Assembly (NCBI GenBank): GCA_943704525.1
Contig: CALSCQ010001131.1
Coordinates: 1-17,917 of the forward strand
Direction of reading: 5' to 3'
Source: Pigoraptor vietnamica
Lineage: Eukaryota > Opisthokonta > Filasterea
DNA: 17,917 nt
Of this stretch, positions 8,290 through 16,377 are shown one piece after another. The translations under genes and the position numbers were made by a program. Below the pieces are notes generated by a model, which did not search any database, had not been told where the DNA came from, and worked only from the letters and a program-made list of their open reading frames with translations. Position 1 is the stretch's first letter; every line of letters begins with the position of its first letter.

Positions 8290-11200
8290 ATGGAGATGGA
8301 GATGAAGCCTCCGACGGTCACCGTCGACATCGACGCCGGACCCAAGAAGGCTCCCAAGAAGACGGGATGCTGCGGCAAGCTCGGCGAGCGCTGGAGTGCT
8401 CTTGAGCGGTGGCAGAAGATTGCGATCGTCCTCACGGTCCTCGTGATCGCGGTCGTCGTCGCTGTCATCGTCATCCTCTACGCCATTGCCCCCGCTATTG
8501 CTCAGAGCAACGTCGACAACTCGCGCTTCGTGATGGAGAAGGTCGAGATGAGCAACCCGAACGGACAGACGGTGCAAGTCTCGTGCACGATGACCGTCTA
8601 CGACGCCGGCCCAATGGCCGGAACGGTCAAGTCGAGCATCGCCGAGGTCCTCTTCCTCGGCATGCCCTTCGCGACGATCGTGATGCCCGAGATTCAGATC
8701 AAGGCGAACGAGCCGACGACGACGTATGCCAACAGCCCCCTCGTGGTCTTCAACAACAACGTCTTCCAGCTCGCCGCGCGCCAGCTCCTCGCCGGCAACA
8801 GCGTCGTGTGGACGTTCAAGGGCGACATCACGGTCGCGGCCGACTACCTCCCCAACATGCACCTCTCGCTCAAGAAGGACGTGCTCATCCCGGGCATCGA
8901 CATTTCGCAGAACACGGCGTTTGACGTCGTTATTGTCGGCGGCGAGACCCCGAACGTCCTCAACACGACGGTGACGCAGACGTTCGTCACGACGAGCATC
9001 AACACGCTCTCGAACGTCGGCCGCGTCAAGTTCGACCTGTTCGGCTACTACGACGCGCAGAACAAGAACCTCACGAAGATCGGCATCGTCACGGTTCCCA
9101 ACTTCAGCATTGTGCAGGGGTTCAACACGCTCGAGAACGTCGCCGTCGACCTCATTCAGGGCGACAACGAGACGAACGCGGCCATCAGCAAGCTCCTCAG
9201 CAACTACAACACGGGCCGGCCCACGAACATCATCATCGCCGGTCCCACGGAGTGCGCGTCGCCCTTCTTCCTGAACACCGCCCGCCTCCCCGCGACGCTC
9301 AGCGGCGCCCAGATGCACACGCTCGCGGTCGCTGCCAACATCAACCTCAAGTCGGTCGTCGGCGGTGGCGTGTTCCTTACGGCGTACAACCCTTACAACA
9401 AGGCCGTCGTCCAGTCCGAGATGGTCATGAACGTCGCGCTCAAGGCCGGCCTTCCCGCGTACACGTACACGAGCCTCCACAACGCGACGAACGCCGTGTG
9501 CCCGCCCACGACGCTCTTCAGCCAGCTCTTCCAGGCTTCGGTTCCCTCGGCGACTATCCCCCCCATGGGCATGTCGACGTTCTTCCTCAACCTCGGCCCG
9601 GCGCCCGGCCAGTCGCCCGAGTGCTTCGCGTCGGCCGCGCAGGCCATCATGTGCATCCAGCAGACGCAGGGTCAGACGATGTTCGAGGTCAGCACGACGG
9701 GCTCGATGCGGATTACGTTCAACAACTTCAGCGCCGTGATCAACTACGACCAGGACCTCGCCCCGACGTTCTTCGAGGCGCTCGTCTTCTACGCCGCCAA
9801 CGCCGAGTACCAGTGCGCCAACTACAACTTCACGCAGAACCCGCAGTACGTCCCCGTCCTCCGCAAGTGCCCCGCGACGAACGGCACTCTCGACAGCTTC
9901 ACGACGATCGTCCCCGCCGGCACGATCAGCAAGGAGGAGAAGGACTGGGTGCTCGCGCGCAAGTCGGCCATCAACGCGCCCGCCAACGGCCAGAACACAA
10001 GCACGTGGATGGCGTACCTCAACAACCTCGGCCTCGCCGGCTTCAACTCGAGCCAGAACGTCCCCGTGCCCACGATCGCCATCGCTGCGTCGGGCGGCGG
10101 CTACCGCGCCATGTTCGCCTCGATGGGCGTGCTCTCCTCGCTTGACGCGCGCAACGGCGACTCTGTTGGCAACCAGACGGGCGGTCTCCTCCAGTCTGCG
10201 ACGTACCTTGTCGGTCTCTCGGGCGGTGGCTGGACGGTCGGTTCGATCTACGACGCTGACTTCAAGCCCGCGAACGCCGTCGCGAACAGCTTTGGCTCGT
10301 TCAACTTCTGGAAGCCGGACGAGCAGGGCGGCCTTGTCGCCGTCGCCGAGGGCTGGGCCGACGTCATATTCCGCGCGGCAACCAAGAAGTTCGCCGGTTT
10401 CGACGTGTCGCTGACGGACCTGTGGGGCCAGATGCTGTCGAAGCAGATGATGACGTCGATGGACACGCGCATGTCGGGCCTCCTCAAGACGAACGCCATG
10501 GCGAGCTTCCAGGCGCCCTTCCCCATCCTCACGGCGTCGCAGGTGTTCCCCAACGACAAGAACCAGACGGCCCCGAAGGTCATGTCCTTCTCTCCCTTCA
10601 ACGGCGAGATTGCGGGCATCGGCGGCGGCGACAAGTCGGCGGGCGTTACGGGCCTCTTCAGCACGCAGTACCTCGGCACGGTCGTCAACAACGGCGTCCC
10701 CACGAACGAGGACCAGTGCATCGTCAACTTTGACAATCTCGGCTTTGTCGTCGGCATGGAGTCAGCCGCTTTCGAGGTCAACCTCGGCCAGGTCACCGAG
10801 GGCGTGTGCAAGAGCCTCATCGGCAGCGAGCTCGGCGTCTCGTCGTGGATCGGCTCAAACGTCTGCGGGGACCTCTTCTCGTTCCTCGAGCGCAAGGAGA
10901 ACGGCAAGGAGCTGTGCCAGAACCTCATCTCGTCCGGCATCCTCCCGATTCCCTCGACGTACATCCCGATCATCTCGAGCATGATCTGCGGCGACCTCCC
11001 CGACAACATCACGACCGTTGACCAGATGTGCGAGGCCGTTCAGGTCGACCTCGTCCCCAAGTTCGACCAGCTCGTCGAGCTCTACTGCAGCTTCATCGCC
11101 AAGAACGAGAGCGACTGCCAGGCGCTCAACGCCACCGTCCAGGGCGTGATCGCGGAGATCCCCATGGGCTGCACCGTCCTCAAGGTCGTTCAGGGCGTCC

Positions 11201-11832
11201 TCGACAAGTACGGCTACCTCCGCGTGCCTCCCGCGCAGTTCGCGAACCCCTTCTACAACGTCCCCGACGTCGCCGCGGCGGAGCCCCGCCTCGCCTCCGA
11301 GACGGCGATCGCCGGCATCGACGGTGGCTTCGCTGAGGGCATGAACATCCCGTTCTGGCCGCTGCTGCAGACGGAGCGCGAGGTCGACATCATCTTTGCG
11401 ATCGACGCCGGCGCCGACACGGACCAGAACCTGCCTAACGGTGCGTCGGTCGTCAACGCGGCCGCTTACGCCAAGGCATACCAGCGCCCCTTCCCGAAGG
11501 TGCCGACGCTCGCGCAGTTCAACGACCCGACCAACCAGCTGCTGAACAAGACGACGTTCTTCGGCTGCGGCAAGTCGAACGTGCCCACGATCGTGTACAT
11601 CCCCAACCGCTTCGTGACGTACCAGGCCGACGCGATGCCCGGCACGCTCCAGCTCGCCTACGAGCAGAGCCAGATCAACCAGCTCATGCTCAACGCCTTC
11701 GCGACGAGCACGGGGTTCGCGGACCAGCCCGACCTCGCGCGCGCGATTGGGTGCGCCGTCCTCGACGCCGGCTCGCAGCCCCTCCCCAACGGTTGCACGG
11801 ACATTGACTGGGAGTCGTTCTGCTGGAAGTAA
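8290..11832 (+). CDS. Membrane-anchored phospholipase B with DUF3712/LEA-like N-terminal region
   Basis: Predicted to remove acyl chains from phospholipids and lysophospholipids outside the cell or in a lumen. Single exon, 1180 aa; the ATG at 8290 sits in AAGCAACCATGG. Residues 1-42 are cytosolic and basic with a CC pair; 43-67 is one transmembrane helix. After it, APAIAQSNVDNS resembles fungal DUF3712 proteins, and residues about 75-560 look like two beta-rich LEA-like repeats with many N-glycosylation sequons. From about 590 the fungal PLB catalytic domain follows: SGGGYRAM (R606, oxyanion), GLSGGGW (nucleophile S644), TNEDQC and NFDNLGF, DGG (D1011) with NIPFWPL and IIFAIDAGADT, and FFGCGK near the end. 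An insert at about 838-965 has eight cysteines (840, 859, 876, 900, 914, 933, 943, 961) and no family I recognise. There is no GPI-type tail. Codons are nearly all C- or G-ended, unlike the spliced neighbours. Confidence 0.9.
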   Translation: MEMEMKPPTVTVDIDAGPKKAPKKTGCCGKLGERWSALERWQKIAIVLTVLVIAVVVAVIVILYAIAPAIAQSNVDNSRFVMEKVEMSNPNGQTVQVSCTMTVYDAGPMAGTVKSSIAEVLFLGMPFATIVMPEIQIKANEPTTTYANSPLVVFNNNVFQLAARQLLAGNSVVWTFKGDITVAADYLPNMHLSLKKDVLIPGIDISQNTAFDVVIVGGETPNVLNTTVTQTFVTTSINTLSNVGRVKFDLFGYYDAQNKNLTKIGIVTVPNFSIVQGFNTLENVAVDLIQGDNETNAAISKLLSNYNTGRPTNIIIAGPTECASPFFLNTARLPATLSGAQMHTLAVAANINLKSVVGGGVFLTAYNPYNKAVVQSEMVMNVALKAGLPAYTYTSLHNATNAVCPPTTLFSQLFQASVPSATIPPMGMSTFFLNLGPAPGQSPECFASAAQAIMCIQQTQGQTMFEVSTTGSMRITFNNFSAVINYDQDLAPTFFEALVFYAANAEYQCANYNFTQNPQYVPVLRKCPATNGTLDSFTTIVPAGTISKEEKDWVLARKSAINAPANGQNTSTWMAYLNNLGLAGFNSSQNVPVPTIAIAASGGGYRAMFASMGVLSSLDARNGDSVGNQTGGLLQSATYLVGLSGGGWTVGSIYDADFKPANAVANSFGSFNFWKPDEQGGLVAVAEGWADVIFRAATKKFAGFDVSLTDLWGQMLSKQMMTSMDTRMSGLLKTNAMASFQAPFPILTASQVFPNDKNQTAPKVMSFSPFNGEIAGIGGGDKSAGVTGLFSTQYLGTVVNNGVPTNEDQCIVNFDNLGFVVGMESAAFEVNLGQVTEGVCKSLIGSELGVSSWIGSNVCGDLFSFLERKENGKELCQNLISSGILPIPSTYIPIISSMICGDLPDNITTVDQMCEAVQVDLVPKFDQLVELYCSFIAKNESDCQALNATVQGVIAEIPMGCTVLKVVQGVLDKYGYLRVPPAQFANPFYNVPDVAAAEPRLASETAIAGIDGGFAEGMNIPFWPLLQTEREVDIIFAIDAGADTDQNLPNGASVVNAAAYAKAYQRPFPKVPTLAQFNDPTNQLLNKTTFFGCGKSNVPTIVYIPNRFVTYQADAMPGTLQLAYEQSQINQLMLNAFATSTGFADQPDLARAIGCAVLDAGSQPLPNGCTDIDWESFCWK

Positions 11833-11968
11833 GCTACTCGACATGGACCTTGTCGTCCCGCTATTCAACGCTTTCCCGCGTGCGTGCGCGTTCGCTCCTG
11901 CTTCTCTCGCGCGTCTTTGGCGGCTGTGCTGGTTCGCGCCGCCCTCTCTCCTTGCGTTCGCTTAAATG
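11833..11968 (+). other. Phospholipase B 3' flank
   Basis: 136 bp of pyrimidine-rich sequence follow the stop. No AATAAA is present here. The nearest candidate poly(A) signal is ATTAAA at 12008-12013, inside the first copy of the 186-bp repeat. Confidence 0.4.
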
Positions 11969-12376
11969 GTCTCCGCCGTTGCGCTGGTCGCACGCCGGGC
12001 ACGACCTATTAAAAAATGACATTGAGAAAATTCAGCCCCTTTAACGCTCTATGCATTGAAAATTCTTCAGCTGCTCACTTGAAACTTTAGCACGGCACTT
12101 GCGTCTTTAGAGCGGGCGAAGTGCAGAGGGGTCGCACGGAAGCACGGCACTTGAGTCTCCGCCGTTGCGCTGGTCGCACGCCGGGCACGACATTGAAAAA
12201 ATTCAGCCCCTTTAACGCTCTATACCTTGAAAATTCTTCAGCTGCTCACTTGAAACTTTAGCACGGCACTTGCGTCTGTAGAGCGGGCGAAGTGCGGCAG
12301 AGGGGTCGCACGGAAGCACGGCACTTGAGTCTTTAGAGCGGGCGAAGTGCGTTAGAGGGGTCGCATGGAAGCATGG
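11969..12376. repeat. 186/174-bp tandem repeat, two copies plus a partial third
   Basis: Copy 1 spans 11969-12154 and copy 2 spans 12155-12328, both starting GTCTCCGCCGTTGCGCTGG. A partial third (12329-12376) repeats only the last quarter, beginning GTCTTTAGAGCGGGCGAAG. Copies are very similar. Copy 1 carries extra bases around 12006-12018 that create ATTAAA, a possible poly(A) signal for the phospholipase gene that copy 2 lacks. No open frame is conserved between copies. Confidence 0.9.
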
Positions 12377-12420
12377 CACACGCTGCTATTCGTTCGGCAC
12401 TGGGACACCGCTCAACACCC

Positions 12421-12630
12421 ACACGCAAGCTGCCATTTCGCACAGCCCACTCACCACGCGCAAGCTGCCATTTCGCACAGCCCACTCACCACACGCAAGC
12501 TGCCATTTCGCACAGCCCACTCACCACACGCAAGCTGCCATTTCGCACAGCCCACTCACCACACGCAAGCTGACATTTCGCACAGCCCACTCACCACACG
12601 CAAGCTGCCATTTCGCACAGCCCACTCACC
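12421..12630. repeat. Six head-to-tail 35-bp units
   Basis: Units start ACACGCAAGCTGCCATTTCG and end CACAGCCCACTCACC, beginning at 12421, 12456, 12491, 12526, 12561 and 12596. Only single-base changes separate them (G at 12458, A for C in unit 5). A partial, diverged unit continues at 12631, and looser relatives occur at 12376-12400 and 12871-12895. Being 35 bp long, the unit shifts frame each time, so it does not encode a peptide repeat. Confidence 0.95.
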
Positions 12631-12675
12631 ACACGCTGTCCGCGACGCCATACCCACAATAGCGTGTGCTGCACC

Positions 12676-12834
12676 GTATGGAGCGCTGTTGGTGACGCCA
12701 GCGTGGGTAGTGGCTGCGCGAACAGCGCGTGGGGAGTGGGCTGTACGAACTGGCAGCTTGTGGGGTCACCAACAGCGCTCCACACGGTCAGTTCGTACAG
12801 CCCACTGACCACACGCTGTTCGCGCAGCCACTAC
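12676..12834. repeat. Two overlapping, mutually exclusive inverted repeats
   Basis: Pair A: 12707-12752 against 12789-12834, 46-bp arms with 3 mismatches, loop 36 bp. Pair B: 12676-12696 against 12765-12785, 21-bp arms with 1 mismatch. The right arm of B is the loop of A, while the left arm of A is the loop of B, so both hairpins cannot form fully at once. The A arms contain TACAGCCCACT and CACACGCTG, related to the 35-bp unit, so the array has an inverted member. Confidence 0.9.
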
Positions 12835-13033
12835 TCCACACGCACGCTGCTCGGCGTTCACTCGGCGCACGCCACACGCTGCCATTCGTACAGCACTTAA
12901 ACAGCCGCTCCAATGCAACGCTTCGGCCGCTCTGTGGTTGGAAGATAACGGGTGTTTACTGTCAATCGCTTCCAGATGCCAATACGTCGTAAATGCAATA
13001 AATACGCTGGCGGTGTGAAAGCGTTTACTAGCG

Positions 13034-13163
13034 GAGACTTGGGACCCTCTATTGCATGACCCTGCCACTGCATAGCTCCTCCTTTCTTCGCTCAGAGAGA
13101 GACTTGGGACCCTCCTATTGCATGACCCTGCCACGCATAGCTCTCCTTTCTTCGCTCAGAGAG
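13034..13163. repeat. 65-bp direct tandem duplication
   Basis: GAGACTTGGGACCCT starts at 13034 and again at 13099. Each copy runs through TATTGCATGACCCTGCCAC, GCATAGCTC and CTTTCTTCGCTCAGAGA. Copies differ by three short indels. Confidence 0.9.
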
Positions 13164-13265
13164 AGAGAACGACCGAACGCACTGAGGAGAAAGGGCCAGT
13201 TAGAGAACGGCCCTCAGTTGTGTGGAGAAACAAAAGTTTGATGGCAAGGTGAGGGTTAAATCTGT

Positions 13266-13275
13266 GTCACGTGAC
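13266..13275. promoter_or_regulatory. GTCACGTGAC palindrome (E-box)
   Basis: A perfect 10-bp palindrome with a CACGTG core. It is identical to the consensus bound by bHLH-zipper factors such as USF and MiT/TFE (CLEAR element) in animals. It lies 512 bp before the phosphatase start codon, so its target is uncertain. Confidence 0.35.
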
Positions 13276-13786
13276 TGTCCGACGAGATCTCGTCCTTCCG
13301 AATTGGCCGTCGGAAGCAGAAAAATGGGACTGTTTGGGGGGTATCTTCAAATCAACGGCGCGGATGAGTGAGTCACGCTTTTCAAAAAAAAAAATTGAGT
13401 GGACAAGAAGCGTGCGCGCTCGTCCTCTCTCTTTCCGTGTTCGTCTCATTGCATTGCGTAGAACGCCGCCAAATAGCCCTGTTGTGTGCCGTTCTCTCAC
13501 ACCGTTTGTGTTTGAGGCACTTTGAGGTGTCTTTTTTTGCGGCAGATTACCCTCTGATTGTCACGGATTTTGACTGCTCCGTCGTCACCCAAGCCGCTTT
13601 GTCCGTGCTGGTCCCTTCCCGAGCTATTCCCTTCCGTTCAAACTGTTATTTCTTCGCTTCCGTTTTGCGAGCGGCTTCCCGTGAACCGAGATTTCAGGCC
13701 CGACCGTGGGCGGCCGTCGCGTTGTCCGCTCACGGGGGAGGGTCGGTTGCGCCGATTCCCCAGTGGCCTGGACGTGTAGGCTGAAG

Positions 13787-15854
13787 ATGCCGCCGCGGCA
13801 GCGAATTCCGTCGGTGTCCGAGGAGGTGCCAGTTGTGAAGGCTCCGATAGGTATGTGGCTGGTGTGGGCTGCTATGCCGGCGGTTGAAGGGCACTGCATT
13901 GGTTTGCTGTGTGTGTGTGTTTGCTGCGTATGGGGGCAACGTGTGCACATTGGACTTGCGTAAGGGTGATGCTTACATGGGCTGCGTCTTTGCAGACAAT
14001 TATGGGCCGCTCGGTATGCGCACGCGGGACTTTCTGCTGCGGACACAGTTGGCGGGCGTACCACTGCTGGCAGCGATTCAGGTGCGTGTGAGCTTCAAGC
14101 CCCTCAAAACCCGTGCATCATCAACCGTTAACATCTAATGCCATGACCTTATGCGGCAACCATTCAATTGCAGTCTTATCGCACCCCTACACGGGATCTT
14201 ATCATGCGGCTAACAAGCTTCCTCGGCACGGAGGAATTCTACACGCCGCTTGTCGTTTTGATTGTGAGTGCGCTGCATTGTGTGTGTGTGTGTGTGCACA
14301 TGTGTGTGTGTGTGTGTGTGTGTGCGTGTCGTTGCTGCGTGCGCATGCCTCTGCTTCTCTTTTAACGATAAACTCGGGGCGCAGTTGTGGCTGATTGACG
14401 CGCGTCTCGGGCGGCTGTTTGCGGTGCTCCTTGCGATTGGCTTTTACATTGCCAACAGCATCAAGGACTTCCTCTGCCTCCCGCGCCCGCCGCTCCTCAA
14501 CCTCGTCCCCATGGAGAAGGCGCAGAACTGGTGCGTGCTCCACCTGCTCGATGTGTGCCGCTCGCACATTATTGCGTGTGGATCTCTTCTGCGTTTTATG
14601 TGTGCGTTATGTTCGGTCGATGATGCCTATCTCGAGTGCAATTGGCGAAGAAATTCGTGCCACTCACCTTTTTTCCTCTCTCTCCCGTCGCTCTCAGGGC
14701 CCTGCCCAGCCACCACGCGCTCATGGGCACAATTCTCCCGTGGTTCGTGTGGATATACCTCACGACCCACAACATGCTGACGCCGCAGTGGTCGTCGGTG
14801 CTGTTCGGCGTGACGATCCTATGGTCCTCGTCCGTCAACTTTAGCCGGCTTTACCTCGCCGTCCACTCGCCCGCGGACATTGTGACGGGCATTCTTCTCG
14901 GCATTGTCGTGCTGGGCGCCTGGCTCGCGAGCTACGCCGCCCTCGACGACTATGTCAGCACGGACCCGATGGGTGTGTGGAAATCACTGTCTCGCTTGTG
15001 CTGTCGTCTAATCGTGGGCCGTTGGCTTGATCGAAAGCCGCGCCTCTTCCTTGACTTAACCGCATTCGCCATCTGCAGCGCCCGTCGTCTGCCTTGTGGG
15101 CGCGATTGCGCTCATTGCGCTGTACCCTGCGTGCGAGCCTCAAACGACGTCGTACGCCGACTGCGCTGCCACGCTGGGCGTTGCGATTGGCTTTGTGTTT
15201 GGCCGCAGTTGCATTGCGTTGGGCGTCGCGCCACCGCCAAAGGCCCTTTTGGAGAGCGGGGGCCTGCGCGGGCTTCCGTGGTACCTCGAGTTCTGCGTGT
15301 CGCTCATGCGCCTGTCCATCGGTGGGCCCATGCTCCACTCACACTCGCACACTCGCACTGAAGCTCACAAACGACTTGCTCAATCACTAGCGCTCTACCA
15401 GCAGTTGCTTGTCTCTGTCAGCTGCTGTTTGTCGTCGTGAAGTACTGCGTCTATGCATTCCAATTTGTCCAGAGTTCTGACGTTCTGCTGCCCGGGCGCA
15501 GGCTTTGTGTTGGTGTTGTTGACTCGGAGCGTGCTCAAGGCCATTTGCGTGTCTGTTACGACGCGCGTGTGCCGCATTTTCGGCCGTCCGTACGTCCGTG
15601 ACACGAATAAGGAGATCGATGCCCGTCCAGTCTTTACGCACTACGTCCGAGAGACGTATCGGGCGGTTGCGGACGCGACGCCAGGTGCGAACGGCAACGG
15701 CGCGCAACGGGACCGCAGCACGACGGACCCGTCGAAAGAGCGCAGGATGCCCGTTAATCTCGACATTCCCGTGAAGTTTTTGTCGTACGCCGGCATGGGG
15801 TGGATGGCCGTGCAGGGCGTGCCGCGTGCGTACGAGTATTTCTTTGGCTTTTAG
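13787..15854 (+). CDS. SGPP: Sphingosine-1-phosphate / long-chain-base phosphate phosphatase, PAP2 family (7 exons)
   Basis: Multi-pass ER-type enzyme that dephosphorylates sphingoid base 1-phosphates, as animal SGPP1/2 and yeast Lcb3/Ysr3 do. Exons: 13787-13850, 13996-14081, 14174-14263, 14385-14530, 14698-14972, 15079-15321, 15502-15854; 418 aa, close to Lcb3 and SGPP1. All three PAP2 motifs are present: KDFLCLPRP (K107-P115), PSHH (S133, H135; general motif PSxH) and SRLYLAVHSPAD (R179, H185, D189). EFYTPLVVLI and GFYIANSIKDF match the SGPP/Lcb3 subgroup rather than soluble or LPP-type PAP2 enzymes. Hydrophobic segments recur along the chain, with a hydrophilic Asn/Gly/Arg-rich loop near 365-385. 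W129, just before the second motif, is split by an intron. Introns of 92-180 bp have CAG acceptors. The start is the first ATG able to feed exon 2 in frame. Confidence 0.92.
14280..14325 (+). repeat. (TG)n microsatellite in SGPP intron 3
   Basis: Two (TG)n runs, about 14280-14297 and 14302-14323, lie just downstream of the donor GTGAGTGCG. They are in the TG orientation on the transcript strand, as in the KMO introns. Confidence 0.85.
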
Positions 15855-16377
15855 CCCTCTGCGAGTTTGGAAATAGTAGGTGAATTTTCAACTGAATGGT
15901 CTGTCCATAGGTGTGAGTTAGGGTGGATGTTAATCCCACACGTGCCCTCACGTGATGTACGGGAACCAAAACGTGCCCATCCCAATCTGAAAATGTGGCA
16001 AATTTTGCGCGGAATTTCGGGAAGTTCAATTTACGAGTCTCGGATGACCTCCACTTCCAAATTTTGAATGGTTCAATCGCGACACACCCGCAAAGCCGCA
16101 TGTTCGTCTATGCCCACGCTGCGATGCGCCATTCTCTCGCGTTCGGATCGTATTTTCTCTCTCTCGCTCTCACTTTCGCTCTCCCGTCGCATTTCTCTTC
16201 CTTTCCCTCGCGACATTCGTCTGTTTTTAGGGCAGTGCGGACTGTTCTCGGCGGCATCTTTTCTCGTTTGGGCGCTTCCGATAGCTGTCAATCTAGAGGT
16301 GTGTCGCAGAGCCTCGAGGGACCGCAAGCACCACTTAAGCCCGGCGCAATCTCTTGTGCTTGTCGTTGTTGGCGAAG
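15855..16377. promoter_or_regulatory. Intergenic region upstream of the ArfGAP gene
   Basis: 523 bp with no supported gene. Two CACGTG E-boxes at 15939-15944 and 15949-15954 are exactly 10 bp apart, one helical turn. An AT-richer stretch (about 15975-16070) follows, then a long pyrimidine-rich tract (about 16148-16205) that may act as an initiator-type promoter. I see no TATA box and no AATAAA for the upstream gene. Confidence 0.4.

Larger units (their letters stand above)
12835..13786. other. Gene-free stretch upstream of the SGPP-type gene
   Basis: No coding sequence is supported. It holds the diverged end of the 35-bp family, an AATAAA at 12997-13002 of unknown meaning, a 65-bp duplication, an E-box palindrome at 13266-13275, a run of ten A near 13385-13394, and then the presumed promoter and 5' UTR of the phosphatase, for which I see no TATA box. 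Confidence 0.55.

Noticed and set aside
8245-9480. 411-codon open frame on the minus strand opposite the phospholipase gene (also 10855-11868 and 10248-11012)
   Set aside because: These are mirror effects of a gene whose third positions are almost always C or G. The predicted proteins are Arg/Val/Asp/Glu-rich with no family resemblance, and the plus strand has clear catalytic motifs.
12421-12630. Array resembling CRISPR repeats
   Set aside because: Units are directly adjacent with no unique spacers, there are no cas genes, and the genome is eukaryotic.
12365-12808. 147-codon open frame across the 35-bp array
   Set aside because: The unit is 35 bp, so the frame changes in each copy and the 'protein' is just the repeat read three ways. 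No start context or homology.
13368-13784. 138-codon plus-strand frame just before the phosphatase gene
   Set aside because: No family resemblance, and its first codons lie around an A homopolymer. It cannot be spliced sensibly to the phosphatase, which has its own ATG at 13787.
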